Positions 10,173-20,426 are shown, counted from the stretch's first letter. The stretch: 64,000 nt of DNA from Streptomyces adelaidensis (GCF_016598475.1 NZ_JAEMUX010000015.1:1-64000), one strand, 5' to 3'. Notes: generated by a model not told the origin, from the sequence alone. Made by a program: numbers and translations.

Positions 10173-11738
10173 GTGGAGACGAGCGGCGGGAGCGGGCAGC
10201 CGCGGTCCGGCAGCGACGAGGCGCCCGAGCGCGCACACCGCGACCCGACCGAGACACCGGCGGCGGAAAGCACCCCCCCGACGAACCCCGAGAACCCGAA
10301 GCACCCCGAGGACGCCGCCGCCCCGCAGGAGCCCGCCGCCGAGGAGCCCGCCGCCAAGGCCGCCGACCCCACCGAGGACACGAAGCCGCCGACGGACACG
10401 AAGCCGCCGACGGACACGAAGCCGCCGACGGACACGACGACCCCGGACACGACGACCCCGGACAAGGCGACCCCGGAGGAAACCACCCCGGCCGACCTGC
10501 ACAAGGCACCGGTGGACGACCCGGAGCGCACAGCGGCCTCCGCACGCCCCCAACTCCCCCCCACCAAGCCCCCCAAGCGCCCCAAAGAACCCGGCGGCGG
10601 CATCCTCATGGGCCGCCCCTTCGGCGTACCGGTCTACGTCGCGCCCAGCTGGTTCCTCGTCGCCGCCCTGATCACATGGGTCTTCGGCGGCCAACTCGAC
10701 CGCGTCCTGCCCGAACTCGGCGGCGCCCGCTACCTGGTCTCCCTCTTCTTCGCCGTCGCCTTCTACGCCTCCGTACTCGTCCACGAACTCGCCCACACGG
10801 TCGCCGCCCTCCGCTTCAAACTGCCGGTGCGCCGCATCCAGCTCCAGTTCTTCGGCGGCGTCTCCGAGATCGAGAAGGAGTCCGAGACCCCGGGCCGCGA
10901 ATTCGTCCTCGCCTTCGTCGGCCCCCTGCTCTCCCTGATCCTCGCGGGCATCTTCTACGTCGCCCTCCAGGCCGTCGAACCCGGCACCGTCCCCGGCGTC
11001 CTGCTCGCCGGCCTGATGATCTCCAACCTGATCGTGGCCGCGTTCAACCTGCTGCCCGGACTGCCCCTCGACGGCGGCCGCATGCTCCGCGCCGTCGTCT
11101 GGAAGATCACCGGCAGACCGATGACAGGCACCGTCGCCGCCGCCTGGGTGGGCCGCGCCCTCGCCATCTCCGTGCTCATCGGACTGCCCCTGCTCACCCA
11201 GTCCGGACTGCTCGGCTCCGCTGCCGAGGACAGCGTCGGCATGGACACCGTCCTCGACGCCCTGCTGGCCGCGATCCTCGCCGCCATCATCTGGACCGGC
11301 GCCGGCAACAGCCTCCGCATGGCCCGACTGCGCGAACACCTCCCCGAACTCCAGGCCCGCACCCTCACCCGCCGCGCCGTCCCCGTCGAGACCGACACCC
11401 CCCTCTCCGAGGCACTGCGCCGCGCCAACGAAGCCGGCGCCCGCGCCCTCGTCGTCGTCGACCCCGCAGGCGAACCCGTCTCCCTCGTCCGCGAAGCCGC
11501 CATCGTCGGCGTCCCCGAACACCGCCGCCCCTGGGTCGCCGTCAGCGGCCTCGCCCAGGACCTCACCGACGGCATGCGCGTCTCCGCCGAACTCGCCGGC
11601 GAAGACCTCCTCGACGCCCTCCGCGCCGCCCCCGCCACCGAGTACCTGGTCGTCGAGGACTCCGGCGAGATCTACGGCGTCCTCTCCGCGTCCGACGTGG
11701 AAAAGGCCTTCGTCAAAGCCATGGCCCGACCCTCCTGA
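10173..11738 (+). CDS. Site-2-protease-type M50 zinc metalloprotease with CBS domains
   Basis: Integral membrane protease of 521 residues that would cut substrates within the bilayer. Residues 1-145 are a Pro/Thr/Glu-rich cytoplasmic tail containing three exact copies of an 18-nt unit (10377-10430, encoding DTKPPT repeats). The membrane core has the zinc motif HELAH (204-208) and the third ligand motif NLLPGLPLDGGRML. Several hydrophobic helices follow, then a C-terminal CBS-type regulatory region that could bind nucleotides. GTG 10173 is chosen for the GAGGGGA ribosome site before it. Relatives include the mycobacterial Rip-like S2P family; the substrate is unknown. Confidence 0.92.
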   Translation: METSGGSGQPRSGSDEAPERAHRDPTETPAAESTPPTNPENPKHPEDAAAPQEPAAEEPAAKAADPTEDTKPPTDTKPPTDTKPPTDTTTPDTTTPDKATPEETTPADLHKAPVDDPERTAASARPQLPPTKPPKRPKEPGGGILMGRPFGVPVYVAPSWFLVAALITWVFGGQLDRVLPELGGARYLVSLFFAVAFYASVLVHELAHTVAALRFKLPVRRIQLQFFGGVSEIEKESETPGREFVLAFVGPLLSLILAGIFYVALQAVEPGTVPGVLLAGLMISNLIVAAFNLLPGLPLDGGRMLRAVVWKITGRPMTGTVAAAWVGRALAISVLIGLPLLTQSGLLGSAAEDSVGMDTVLDALLAAILAAIIWTGAGNSLRMARLREHLPELQARTLTRRAVPVETDTPLSEALRRANEAGARALVVVDPAGEPVSLVREAAIVGVPEHRRPWVAVSGLAQDLTDGMRVSAELAGEDLLDALRAAPATEYLVVEDSGEIYGVLSASDVEKAFVKAMARPS

Positions 11739-11858
11739 CCAACCTCCTCCCGGCACCCGCCCTCCCAACGCGGTGCTCCCCCGCCCGCCCGTCGCACGCC
11801 CGCGCAGGCCGATGAAGCGGTGGTCGGAGGCCCCCGCGGGGACCGGTAGGCTGTTCAC

Positions 11859-12761
11859 ATGTCCGAACCGACCGGTGCCGCCCGCAGGCGCGGGCCCTTC
11901 AAGGTCGGGGACCAGGTTCAGCTGACCGACCCCAAGGGCCGCCACTACACGTTCACGCTCGAAGAGGGAAAGAACTTCCACACCCACAAGGGTTCTTTCC
12001 CCCACGACGAGCTGATCGGCGCTCCCGAGGGCAGCGTTGTCCGCACCACGGGGAACGTCGCCTATCTGGCACTGCGCCCCCTGCTCCCCGACTACGTCCT
12101 GTCCATGCCCCGCGGCGCAGCCGTGGTCTACCCCAAGGACGCGGGGCAGATCCTCGCCTTCGCCGACATCTTCCCCGGCGCCCGCGTCGTCGAAGCCGGC
12201 GTCGGCTCCGGCTCCCTCAGCAGCTTCCTGCTGCGCGCCATCGGCGACCAGGGCATGCTGCACAGCTACGAACGCCGCGAGGACTTCGCCGAGATCGCGC
12301 AAGCGAACGTCGAGCGCTACTTCGGCGGCCCCCACCCCGCCTGGCAGCTCACCGTCGGCGACCTCCAGGACAACCTGAGCGACCCCGACGTCGACCGCGT
12401 CATCCTCGACATGCTCGCCCCCTGGGAATGCCTGGACGCCGTGTCCAAGGCCCTCGTCCCCGGCGGCATCCTCTGCTGCTACGTGGCGACCACCACCCAG
12501 CTCGCCCGCACCGTCGAATCCATCCGCGAGATCGGCTGCTTCAACGAGCCCAGCGCCTGGGAATCGATGATCCGCAACTGGCACGTCGAAGGCCTCGCCG
12601 TCCGCCCGGACCACCGGATGATCGGCCACACCGGCTTCCTGCTCACCGCCCGCCGCCTCGCCGACGGCGTCGAGCCCCCCATGCGCCGCCGCCGCCCCTC
12701 CAAGGGCGCCTACGGCGAGGACTACACCGGCCCCAACGCCGACGGCGGCGCCGGCCGCTGA
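11859..12761 (+). CDS. trmI: tRNA (adenine-58-N1)-methyltransferase TrmI
   Basis: S-adenosylmethionine-dependent enzyme that methylates N1 of A58 in the tRNA T-loop, 300 residues, usual length. The N-terminal beta domain (FKVGDQVQLTDPKGRHYTFTLEEGKNFHT is diagnostic in part) precedes a Rossmann fold with motif I VVEAGVGSGSLSSFLL, the acidic residue in SYERREDFAEIA, and motif IV DRVILDMLAPWE. ATG 11859 starts the conserved region within about 15 residues. In actinobacteria this gene commonly sits just upstream of the proteasomal ATPase gene, as here. Confidence 0.95.
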   Translation: MSEPTGAARRRGPFKVGDQVQLTDPKGRHYTFTLEEGKNFHTHKGSFPHDELIGAPEGSVVRTTGNVAYLALRPLLPDYVLSMPRGAAVVYPKDAGQILAFADIFPGARVVEAGVGSGSLSSFLLRAIGDQGMLHSYERREDFAEIAQANVERYFGGPHPAWQLTVGDLQDNLSDPDVDRVILDMLAPWECLDAVSKALVPGGILCCYVATTTQLARTVESIREIGCFNEPSAWESMIRNWHVEGLAVRPDHRMIGHTGFLLTARRLADGVEPPMRRRRPSKGAYGEDYTGPNADGGAGR

Positions 12762-13012
12762 GCCGCCCCCCCACCCGCCGCGGGGCCCGGGGGCCTCGCC
12801 GACGGGTGGCCGGCAGCCTCCGCGCCGCGCACAACGCGCCATTGACGTGGCCGAGTTCCCGACAGCGCCAGGGAACTCGGCCACGGCGCACACCCCTTGA
12901 CGCGCCGCCGGAAAGCTGCGGGAACCACGTACCCCGCCGTTCCAACCCCCTGTGACGTGTGGCACCATGCGGGGCATCCCAACCGGCACAGCACCCTCAG
13001 GAGACGCTCCTA

Positions 13013-13588
13013 GTGCAGCAATCCGCCGTCCCGGAACTGGCACACGCGCACACCCGCCCCATCCACTGGCTCGCCACGGCCACCGCCCTCGCCGGAGTCA
13101 TGGCCCTCTCGTCCGCCCTCCAGCCCGACGCGGCCAGAGCGGCCCAGCCAGGCCCCCAGGCCGCACCGGCCCCCGCCGTCGTAGCGCCCCCCGACCCCAC
13201 CGAGGTGGACCTCCCCCTCGACTGCGGACCCGTCGGGATCGTCGTGAAGGCGAAGCGCTCCGGAGACCTCGACGGCGACGGCCGCCCCGAGACCGTCGCC
13301 GTCGTGCACTGCGACGCCAGCATGGGCACCCCGCCCGACAGCGTGTACGTCCTCACCCGCTCCACGGACACCGCGGCACCCCGGCTGATCGCCACCCTCG
13401 TCGCCCCGAAGGCCCGCAAGACCGTCACCGACTTCGCCGTCCGCGACGCCGTCGTCACCGCCACCCTGCACGGCTACTCGTCGACCGACATCCCCAACTG
13501 CTGCCCCGACGTGACGGACCCCCTCAAGTGGCAGTGGAAGAACGGGGCGTTCGTACGCTCGACGCCCGCCGGAGCACAAAGCGTCTGA
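13013..13588 (+). CDS. Hypothetical secreted or membrane-anchored protein
   Basis: No recognised family name; 191 residues. GTG 13013 follows AGGAGA at 12999. One hydrophobic segment (about 20-40, WLATATALAGVMALSSAL) ends in an alanine-rich stretch, so it is either a signal peptide or an anchor. The exported part contains GDLDGDGRPETVAVVHC, which resembles the calcium-binding FG-GAP/VCBS type loop, and two adjacent cysteines (NCCPD). It may be a small extracytoplasmic protein; function unknown. Confidence 0.75.
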   Translation: MQQSAVPELAHAHTRPIHWLATATALAGVMALSSALQPDAARAAQPGPQAAPAPAVVAPPDPTEVDLPLDCGPVGIVVKAKRSGDLDGDGRPETVAVVHCDASMGTPPDSVYVLTRSTDTAAPRLIATLVAPKARKTVTDFAVRDAVVTATLHGYSSTDIPNCCPDVTDPLKWQWKNGAFVRSTPAGAQSV

Positions 13589-13658
13589 CACCGCCCGCGG
13601 CCAGACGTACGGGAAGTGATCACCCGGCAAACCCGGTGTGAGAAAGCAGACACAGCCC

Positions 13659-13690
13659 GACGCGGAGTACCCGCCGGGTCACTCCGCGTC
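13659..13690. terminator. Inverted repeat spanning the ferredoxin stop codon
   Basis: Perfect 10-bp arms GACGCGGAGT (13659-13668) and ACTCCGCGTC (13681-13690), 12-nt centre. It lies between convergent genes and probably terminates both. Confidence 0.65.
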
Positions 13691-13984
13691 AGGACCGAAG
13701 ACCTCGACCCTGTCCGAGACTCGACGCACATGGATGCAGTCGCCCGGACATTCCTTCGCGGAGTCCACCACATCCGTGAGAAGCGGCAGCGGAACGGGTG
13801 TTGCCGCCCCCGGGGCCTGCAACAACTCGTCCTCAGGACTCTTCACATAGGCCAGCCCGTCGATGTCCAGCTCGAACACCTCGGGCGCGTACTGGGCACA
13901 GATGCCGTCGCCGGTGCACAGGTCCTGATCGATCCAGACCTCCAGCGCCTCACCCTCGGCCCCGGCCTCCTGCTGCACGGTCAT
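13679..13984 (-). CDS. Small ferredoxin of the P450-partner type
   Basis: Electron carrier of about 101 residues. It has DLCTGDGICAQYAPEVFEL near the N-terminus and AKECPGDCIHV near the C-terminus, the cysteine layout of actinomycete [3Fe-4S]/[4Fe-4S] single-cluster ferredoxins that reduce cytochromes P450. The middle holds an insertion (about 50-75) longer than in minimal ferredoxins. Start codons at 13984 and 14005 are both possible; the shorter form begins closer to conserved sequence. It is divergent from arc. No P450 is adjacent, so its partner is not indicated by position. Confidence 0.88.
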   Translation of the reverse strand: MTVQQEAGAEGEALEVWIDQDLCTGDGICAQYAPEVFELDIDGLAYVKSPEDELLQAPGAATPVPLPLLTDVVDSAKECPGDCIHVRRVSDRVEVFGPDAE

Positions 13985-14229
13985 CTCTTCTGCCGTTTCT
14001 CTCATCGAGCCGGTCGGGAACGATGCGGGCTCTGACGGGTGTTGAACACTTCGACCCTACCTGGGGCGGCTTCCCAACCATGTTCGGTGGGTATTCCCCT
14101 GGCGTGAGGGAGAGCGCAAGGGTGAAGATCGGACACACCCCGACCGTCTTTGTGATCTAGGGGTTTCAATCGACACCCACCCAGGTAGGGTCTGGAAGCG
14201 TCCAGCTCCCCTTGGAGGAGGTGAGGACC

Positions 14230-15996
14230 GTGGCAGCCCACGACGACGACATGAACCGCGGCATCCGCCCGGGACGAGGGTCCGACGACCCGGCCGGGCA
14301 GATTGCCTACCTTGAGCAGGAGATCGCCGTCCTGCGACGCAAGCTCGCCGACTCTCCGCGACACACGAGGATTCTCGAAGAGCGGATCGTCGAGCTGCAG
14401 ACCAATCTGGCCGGCGTGTCCGCACAGAACGAGCGGCTGGCCAACACGCTCCGTGAGGCCCGCGACCAGATCGTGGCCCTCAAGGAAGAAGTCGACCGGC
14501 TCGCACAGCCACCGGCCGGCTTCGGTGTCTTCCTCGTAGCGAACGAGGACGGCACGGCCGACATCTTCACCGGAGGCCGCAAACTCCGGGTGAACGTCAG
14601 CCCCAGCGTCGAGCTGGAAGAGCTCAGGCGTGGCCAGGAAGTGATGCTCAACGAAGCTCTCAACGTGGTCGAGGCCATGGAATACGAGAGCGTCGGAGAC
14701 ATCGTCACCCTCAAGGAGATCCTCGAGGACGGCGAGCGCGCACTCGTCCAGGGGCACACCGACGAGGAACGGGTGGTACGGCTCGCCGAGCCGCTGCTGG
14801 ACATCACCATCCGCCCCGGCGACGCCCTCCTGCTCGAACCGCGCTCGGGCTACGTCTACGAAGTCGTCCCCAAGAGCGAGGTCGAGGAACTCGTCCTCGA
14901 AGAGGTCCCGGACATCGGCTACGAACAGATCGGTGGCCTTGGCAACCAGATCGAGATGATCCGCGACGCCGTCGAGCTCCCCTACCTCTACCCGGACCTC
15001 TTCAAGGAGCACGAACTCCGTCCGCCCAAGGGTGTCCTTCTGTACGGCCCCCCCGGATGCGGCAAGACGCTCATCGCCAAGGCCGTGGCGAACTCACTCG
15101 CCAAGAAGGTCGCCGAGGTGACCGGCCAGGCCCAGGGCAAGAGCTTCTTCCTCAACATCAAGGGCCCCGAACTCCTCAACAAGTACGTCGGCGAGACCGA
15201 GCGGCAGATCCGCCTCGTCTTCCAGCGTGCCAGGGAGAAGGCCAGCGAGGGCACCCCCGTCATCGTCTTCTTCGACGAGATGGAATCCCTCTTCCGCACC
15301 CGCGGCTCCGGTGTCAGCTCGGACGTGGAGAACACCATCGTCCCGCAGCTGCTCGCCGAGATCGACGGCGTGGAAGGCCTGGAGAACGTGGTCGTGATCG
15401 GCGCCTCGAACCGCGAGGACATGATCGACCCCGCGATCCTGCGCCCCGGCCGGCTCGACGTGAAGATCAAGATCGAGCGTCCGGACGCCGAAGCGGCCAA
15501 GGACATCTTCCAGAAGTACCTCACCGAACGCCTCCCGCTCCACACGGACGACGTCGGCGAACACGGCGGCTCCAAGGCCACCACCGTCCAGAGCATGATC
15601 CAGACGGCAGTGGAACACATGTACGCCGAATCCGAGGAAAACCGCTTCCTGGAAGTCACCTACGCCAACGGAGACAAGGAAGTCCTCTACTTCAAGGACT
15701 TCAACTCCGGCGCCATGATCGAAAACATCGTCGGACGCGCCAAAAAAATGGCCATCAAGGACTTCCTCGACAAGAACCAGAAGGGCCTCCGCGTCTCCCA
15801 CCTCCTCCAGGCTTGCGTGGACGAGTTCAAGGAGAACGAGGACCTGCCCAACACCACCAACCCGGACGACTGGGCCCGAATCTCCGGAAAGAAGGGCGAA
15901 CGGATTGTCTACATCCGTACCCTGATCACCGGAAAGCAGGGCGCCGACACCGGACGCTCCATCGACACGGTGGCGAACACCGGTCAGTACCTGTAA
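14230..15996 (+). CDS. arc: Proteasome-associated AAA ATPase ARC (Mpa homologue)
   Basis: Hexameric ring ATPase that recognises pupylated proteins and unfolds them into the 20S proteasome, 588 residues. An N-terminal coiled coil (about 20-80, [18 protein letters not shown] and on) is the Pup-binding part, followed by two OB folds and an AAA domain with Walker A GPPGCGKT (273-280), Walker [10 protein letters not shown] and arginine-finger region RPGRLDVKI. The C-terminus GQYL has the penultimate tyrosine that docks into the proteasome alpha ring. GTG 14230 follows a GGAGGTGAGG ribosome site; a longer in-frame start at 14212 would overlap that site. Confidence 0.97.
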   Translation: MAAHDDDMNRGIRPGRGSDDPAGQIAYLEQEIAVLRRKLADSPRHTRILEERIVELQTNLAGVSAQNERLANTLREARDQIVALKEEVDRLAQPPAGFGVFLVANEDGTADIFTGGRKLRVNVSPSVELEELRRGQEVMLNEALNVVEAMEYESVGDIVTLKEILEDGERALVQGHTDEERVVRLAEPLLDITIRPGDALLLEPRSGYVYEVVPKSEVEELVLEEVPDIGYEQIGGLGNQIEMIRDAVELPYLYPDLFKEHELRPPKGVLLYGPPGCGKTLIAKAVANSLAKKVAEVTGQAQGKSFFLNIKGPELLNKYVGETERQIRLVFQRAREKASEGTPVIVFFDEMESLFRTRGSGVSSDVENTIVPQLLAEIDGVEGLENVVVIGASNREDMIDPAILRPGRLDVKIKIERPDAEAAKDIFQKYLTERLPLHTDDVGEHGGSKATTVQSMIQTAVEHMYAESEENRFLEVTYANGDKEVLYFKDFNSGAMIENIVGRAKKMAIKDFLDKNQKGLRVSHLLQACVDEFKENEDLPNTTNPDDWARISGKKGERIVYIRTLITGKQGADTGRSIDTVANTGQYL

Positions 15997-16005
15997 AACA
16001 CAGGG

Positions 16006-16040
16006 CGGCTGCGGGTGCCCTCACCGGGTACCCGCAGCCG
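16006..16040 (+). terminator. Terminator or attenuator after arc
   Basis: 11-bp perfect stem (CGGCTGCGGGT, 16006-16016, and 16030-16040) followed by ACTGTTTT. It separates arc from dop, so dop probably has its own promoter between 16050 and 16220. Confidence 0.75.
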
Positions 16041-16230
16041 ACTGTTTTCCAGGACACGGCCGGAGCAAGGCAATGACGCAAATGATCTCCCCACCAGCGC
16101 AGAGCCGTTCTAGGCTCTTTCGTACCGCCGAGTCGCGCAGTGCGGGACCGGGCACCGCACACGCACCGGAGCGCCAGCGGTACTTGAGCGGCGTCCCCGA
16201 CCGAGGACGCCGCCGGGCAAGGAGGGCCGC

Positions 16231-17742
16231 ATGACCGTACGGCGAGTAATGGGCATCGAGACGGAGTACGGGATCTCCGTCCCCGGCCACCCCAATGCCA
16301 ATGCCATGCTCACCTCGTCCCAGATCGTCAACGCCTACGCCGCGGCGATGCACCGGGCCCGCCGGGCCCGCTGGGACTTCGAGGAGGAGAACCCGCTGCG
16401 GGACGCGCGAGGCTTCGACCTCGCCCGCGAGGCCGCCGACTCCAGCCAGCTCACCGACGAGGACATCGGCCTCGCCAACGTCATCCTCACCAACGGCGCA
16501 CGCCTCTACGTCGACCACGCACACCCCGAATACAGCGCCCCCGAAGTCACCAACCCCTTCGACGCCGTCCTCTGGGACAAAGCCGGCGAACGCATCATGG
16601 CCGAGGCCGCCGAACGCGCCGCCCAGCTCCCCGGCGCCCAACCCATCCACCTCTACAAGAACAACACCGACAACAAGGGCGCCTCCTACGGCACACACGA
16701 GAACTACCTGATGAAGCGGGAAACCCCCTTCTCGGACATCGTGCGCCACCTCACCCCCTTCTTCGTCTCCCGCCAGGTCATCACCGGCGCCGGCCGCGTC
16801 GGCATCGGCCAGGACGGCCACGAACACGGCTTCCAGCTCAGCCAGCGCGCCGACTACTTCGAAGTCGAGGTCGGCCTGGAGACGACGCTGAAGCGCCCCA
16901 TCATCAACACCCGAGACGAACCCCACGCCGACGCGGAGAAATACCGCCGCCTCCACGTGATCATCGGCGACGCGAACCTCTCCGAGATCTCGACCTACCT
17001 GAAGCTGGGCACGACAGCGCTGGTCCTGTCCATGATCGAAGACGGCTTCATCGCCGTCGACCTGGCCGTCGACCAGCCCGTACGCACGTTGCACCAGGTC
17101 TCCCACGACCCGACCCTGCAACGCCTCGTCACCCTCCGCAGCGGACGCACCCTGACCGCCGTACAACTCCAGATGGAGTACTACGAGCTGTCACGCAAAT
17201 ACGTGGAGGAGCGCTTCGGGGCGGATGCCGACGAGCAGACGAAGGATGTCCTCAGTCGCTGGGAGGACACGCTCAACCGGCTGGAGAACGACCCGATGAG
17301 CCTCTCCGGGGAACTGGACTGGGTCGCCAAGCGGGAACTCATGGAGGGCTACCGGCGCCGCGACGACCTCGACTGGGACGCCGCCCGGCTCCACCTCGTC
17401 GACCTCCAGTACGCCGACGTACGCGCCGACAAGGGCCTCTACAACCGTCTGGCGGCCCGCGGCAAGATGAAGCGGCTCCTGGACGAGACGGACGTCGAGA
17501 GGGCCCGTACGAAGCCGCCGGAGGACACTCGCGCGTACTTCCGAGGCCGCTGCCTGGAGCAGTACGCCGACGACGTCGCGGCCGCCTCCTGGGACTCGGT
17601 GATCTTCGACCTTCCCGGTCGGGATTCGCTCCAGCGCGTCCCAACCCTCGAACCGCTTCGCGGAACGCGAAATCACGTCAAGGAGCTCCTGGACCGCTGC
17701 CGCACGGCAGAAGACCTGGTCAGGGTCCTGTCCGGCCGCTGA
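16231..17742 (+). CDS. dop: Pup deamidase/depupylase Dop
   Basis: Converts the C-terminal glutamine of Pup to glutamate and also removes Pup from substrates; 503 residues. It shares the carboxylate-amine ligase fold with PafA. Visible landmarks are the N-terminal ATP-site strand [15 protein letters not shown], the [17 protein letters not shown] segment, [20 protein letters not shown], and [27 protein letters not shown] lies about ten bases before ATG 16231. A deamidase is required here because the Pup encoded next ends in glutamine. Confidence 0.97.
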   Translation: MTVRRVMGIETEYGISVPGHPNANAMLTSSQIVNAYAAAMHRARRARWDFEEENPLRDARGFDLAREAADSSQLTDEDIGLANVILTNGARLYVDHAHPEYSAPEVTNPFDAVLWDKAGERIMAEAAERAAQLPGAQPIHLYKNNTDNKGASYGTHENYLMKRETPFSDIVRHLTPFFVSRQVITGAGRVGIGQDGHEHGFQLSQRADYFEVEVGLETTLKRPIINTRDEPHADAEKYRRLHVIIGDANLSEISTYLKLGTTALVLSMIEDGFIAVDLAVDQPVRTLHQVSHDPTLQRLVTLRSGRTLTAVQLQMEYYELSRKYVEERFGADADEQTKDVLSRWEDTLNRLENDPMSLSGELDWVAKRELMEGYRRRDDLDWDAARLHLVDLQYADVRADKGLYNRLAARGKMKRLLDETDVERARTKPPEDTRAYFRGRCLEQYADDVAAASWDSVIFDLPGRDSLQRVPTLEPLRGTRNHVKELLDRCRTAEDLVRVLSGR

Positions 17743-17841
17743 ACCGGGGTTCATCCCCGATCAGCGGGGCAGGGTGGAAACAGCGGCGTCCGGGAATCAT
17801 CGAGGTGGTCCCCGGACGTTGTGGAAACAACGGGGCCAATG

Positions 17842-17865
17842 TCAGACCCGGCTTGTAGGGTCTGA
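17842..17865 (+). promoter_or_regulatory. Inverted repeat over a putative pup promoter
   Basis: TCAGACCC (17842-17849) and GGGTCTGA (17858-17865), 8-nt centre. The right half overlaps a plausible -10 box TAGGGT (17856-17861), about 70 bases before pup. It could be an operator for the pup-prcBA operon. Confidence 0.5.
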
Positions 17866-17931
17866 TCATCACCGATCGGCAGGAATGCCGACCTGTCGAC
17901 CATGTCGGGCAACAGAGCGGGGTTGAGGGTT

Positions 17932-18147
17932 ATGGCGACCAAGGACACCGGCGGCGGACAGCAGAAGGCCACACGTTCCACTGAAGAGGTCGAGGAGGCA
18001 CCCGAGGCGCAGGCATCGGAGGACCTCAAGGAGCGGCAGGAGAAGCTGAGCGACGACGTCGACTCGGTTCTGGACGAGATCGACGACGTCTTGGAAGAAA
18101 ATGCCGAGGATTTCGTACGCTCGTTCGTTCAAAAGGGTGGACAGTAG
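17932..18147 (+). CDS. pup: Prokaryotic ubiquitin-like protein Pup
   Basis: Small, intrinsically disordered tag that is covalently attached to lysines of proteins destined for the proteasome; 71 residues. It is rich in Glu, Gln and Asp, has the helical ARC-binding segment (about 40-62, VDSVLDEIDDVLEENAEDFV) and ends in the required GGQ. The terminal Gln must be deamidated by Dop. ATG 17932 has GAGGG upstream; an earlier ATG at 17902 would add ten atypical residues. Its gene starts the pup-endonuclease-prcB-prcA unit. Confidence 0.97.
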   Translation: MATKDTGGGQQKATRSTEEVEEAPEAQASEDLKERQEKLSDDVDSVLDEIDDVLEENAEDFVRSFVQKGGQ

Positions 18148-18155
18148 TCACATCC

Positions 18156-18746
18156 ATGAACGATGGGGGGTTGAAGAAGTGCTCGGCTTGCCAGCAAGTG
18201 CTTCCGGCCGGCGCATTCGCGAGCAACAGGTCGCGACCTGATGGTCTGCAGGCCAATTGCCGTGAATGCGCGGCCGAGTACCACCGGCGACGCCAAGAAG
18301 CACGCGGCAAGACGGTTCGAGAGAAAGTCGATGTACCCGACGGACACAAGTTCTGCCGGACGTGCGGTGAGGTCAAGCCACACGGCGAGTGGCATCGCAA
18401 TGCCACTGCATCCGATGGTCTGTCCACGCGCTGCAAGACATGCCGAGCAGCGCCGTCTCGGCAGGACCACCTGAGGCGCCAGTACGGCATCACCGAAGCC
18501 GAACGCGACGAGTTGATCGCCTCCCAAGGGGGCGTCTGCTGTATCTGTTTGGCGGCTTTGCCGGCTCATGTGGATCACTGCCATGAGACGGGTAGGGTCC
18601 GAGGCGTACTGTGCTTCAGCTGCAACGCGGCGCTGGGGCAGTTCAAGGATCGGCCCGACGTCATAAGGCGGGCTGCGACATACGTGGAAGGAAACGCGTG
18701 GAAGCCAACACTCGTAGCACCGGGCGTCTACCAGCTGCCTTCCTGA
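18156..18746 (+). CDS. HNH/recombination endonuclease VII-like protein
   Basis: Predicted zinc-binding nuclease of 196 residues, located 8 bases after pup and overlapping prcB by 49 bases. The C-terminal half (about 110-175) fits the Endonuclease_7 family, known for cutting branched [26 protein letters not shown] then [14 protein letters not shown], with the HVDHCH metal and catalytic residues and two CxxC zinc pairs. The N-terminal half holds two additional zinc-ribbon-like CxxC...CxxC units (KCSACQQV...NCREC and FCRTCGEV...RCKTC). Its codon usage is somewhat less GC-rich than pup and prcB, a possible sign of insertion. No direct role in proteolysis is known to me. Confidence 0.85.
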   Translation: MNDGGLKKCSACQQVLPAGAFASNRSRPDGLQANCRECAAEYHRRRQEARGKTVREKVDVPDGHKFCRTCGEVKPHGEWHRNATASDGLSTRCKTCRAAPSRQDHLRRQYGITEAERDELIASQGGVCCICLAALPAHVDHCHETGRVRGVLCFSCNAALGQFKDRPDVIRRAATYVEGNAWKPTLVAPGVYQLPS

Positions 18747-19543
18747 CGCCAGGGTCGTCGTCCTTCATGGACTTTCTGTCGGACCACCAGCCGGAGCTGC
18801 TCCCCGGCAAGCGGCAGCTGCCGCCGGTCCAGGGCGTGATCGAGGCCCCGCACGGCACGACGATCGTGGCCGTGACGTTCCCCGGTGGTGTGGTGCTCGC
18901 CGGTGACCGCCGGGCCACGATGGGGAACATGATCGCGCAGCGGGACATCGAGAAGGTGTTCCCGGCGGACGAGTACTCGGCGGTGGGTATCGCCGGTACG
19001 GCGGGTCTGGCCGTGGAGATGGTCAAGCTGTTCCAGCTGGAGCTGGAGCACTTCGAGAAGGTGGAGGGCGCCCAGCTCTCCCTGGAGGGCAAGGCCAACC
19101 GTCTGTCGACCATGATCCGTTCCAATCTGGGCATGGCCATGCAGGGTCTGGCAGTCGTCCCGCTCTTCGCCGGTTTCGACGTCGACCGTGCGAAGGGCCG
19201 TATTTTCTCCTACGACGTGACGGGTGGCCGTTCCGAGGAGAGCGGTTACGCGTCCACCGGCTCCGGGTCGATCTTCGCGCGCGGTGCCATGAAGAAGCTC
19301 TTTCGTGACGATCTGACCGAGGACCAGGCCACGACTCTCGTGATCCAGGCCCTGTACGACGCGGCAGACGACGACTCGGCGACCGGTGGTCCCGATGTCG
19401 CCCGCCGGATCTACCCGATCGTCACCGTGATCACCGAGGACGGCTTCCGTCGGCTCACCGACGACGAGTCGTCCGAGATCGCCCGCTCGATCCTGGAGCG
19501 GCGCATGGAGCAGCCCGACGGCCCGCGCGCTGCCCTGCTCTAG
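18698..19543 (+). CDS. prcB: Proteasome beta subunit PrcB
   Basis: Catalytic subunit of the 20S core, 281 residues. A 53-residue propeptide precedes the active-site threonine (Thr54 in [11 protein letters not shown]), which becomes residue 1 after self-cleavage. The lysine and aspartate partners are in GDRRATMGN and neighbouring strands. GTG 18698, inside the end of the preceding endonuclease gene, is chosen for the GGAAGGA ribosome site at 18686 and because it gives the standard propeptide length. The overlap indicates translational coupling to the endonuclease gene. Confidence 0.97.
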   Translation: MEANTRSTGRLPAAFLTPGSSSFMDFLSDHQPELLPGKRQLPPVQGVIEAPHGTTIVAVTFPGGVVLAGDRRATMGNMIAQRDIEKVFPADEYSAVGIAGTAGLAVEMVKLFQLELEHFEKVEGAQLSLEGKANRLSTMIRSNLGMAMQGLAVVPLFAGFDVDRAKGRIFSYDVTGGRSEESGYASTGSGSIFARGAMKKLFRDDLTEDQATTLVIQALYDAADDDSATGGPDVARRIYPIVTVITEDGFRRLTDDESSEIARSILERRMEQPDGPRAALL

Positions 19544-19610
19544 CCGATCCGGTCGACGGCCTTCTTATCAAGGTGATCCAGTGACTTCGACAGAAAGGGA
19601 CGGATAACCG

Positions 19611-20348
19611 GTGTCGACGCCGTTCTATGTCTCACCCCAGCAGGCCATGGCCGACCGGGCGGAGTACGCCCGCAAGGGCATCGCCCGTGGCCGCAGCCTG
19701 GTCGTGCTGCAGTATGCCGACGGCATCGTGTTCGTCGGCGAGAACCCGTCCCGCGCGCTGCACAAGTTCAGCGAGATCTATGACCGGATCGGCTTCGCGG
19801 CCGCCGGCAAGTACAACGAGTACGAGAACCTGCGGATCGGTGGTGTGCGCTATGCCGACCTGCGTGGTTACACCTATGACCGTGACGATGTGACCGCCCG
19901 TGGTCTCGCCAATGTCTATGCGCAGACGCTGGGCACGATCTTCTCCTCCGCGGCCGAGAAGCCGTACGAGGTGGAGCTGGTCGTCGCCGAGGTCGGTGAG
20001 ACTCCCGAGGGTGATCAGATCTACCGTCTGCCGCACGACGGTTCGATCGTCGATGAGCACGGCTCGGTGGCGGTGGGCGGTAACGCCGAGCAGATCAGTA
20101 CGTATCTGGATCAGCGTCACGAGGACGGCATGTCCTTGGCCGATGCCCTCAAGCTCGCTGTCCAGGCTCTCTCCCGTGACACGAACGGCACGCAGCGGGA
20201 GATCCCTGCCGAGCGCCTGGAGGTCGCTGTCCTCGACCGTACGCGTCCCCAGAAGCGCAAGTTCAAGCGCATCGTCGGTCGTCAGCTCGGTCGGCTGCTG
20301 GAAGTGGACGGCGCCAGCACGGAGGCCGAAAGCTCCGAGGAGGAGTAG
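19611..20348 (+). CDS. prcA: Proteasome alpha subunit PrcA
   Basis: Forms the outer, gating rings of the 20S proteasome and docks ARC; 245 residues. The N-terminal gate segment ([20 protein letters not shown]) leads into the alpha-type helix H0 and the core [20 protein letters not shown]. There is no N-terminal catalytic threonine, as expected. The start is GTG 19611. It ends in an acidic tail (EAESSEEE). It lies 67 bases after prcB, in the same operon, and is followed by a strong terminator. Confidence 0.97.
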   Translation: MSTPFYVSPQQAMADRAEYARKGIARGRSLVVLQYADGIVFVGENPSRALHKFSEIYDRIGFAAAGKYNEYENLRIGGVRYADLRGYTYDRDDVTARGLANVYAQTLGTIFSSAAEKPYEVELVVAEVGETPEGDQIYRLPHDGSIVDEHGSVAVGGNAEQISTYLDQRHEDGMSLADALKLAVQALSRDTNGTQREIPAERLEVAVLDRTRPQKRKFKRIVGRQLGRLLEVDGASTEAESSEEE

Positions 20349-20382
20349 CACCAGCACGCCGCTGCGAACCCTGCCCGTAGTG

Positions 20383-20410
20383 CGCCCCGGCCGTCACAGG
20401 CCGGGGCGCG
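20383..20410. terminator. Bidirectional terminator after prcA
   Basis: 11-bp perfect stem GCGCCCCGGCC (20383-20393) and its complement (20400-20410), loop of 6. It lies between prcA and the convergent LacI-type gene. Confidence 0.85.
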
Positions 20411-20426
20411 CGGCGTTCGGTGGTGC

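Noticed and set aside
9955..10545. Longer RecB-like protein starting at 10545
   Set aside because: Upstream residues are low-complexity and lie opposite the M50 protease gene; conserved sequence begins after 9954.
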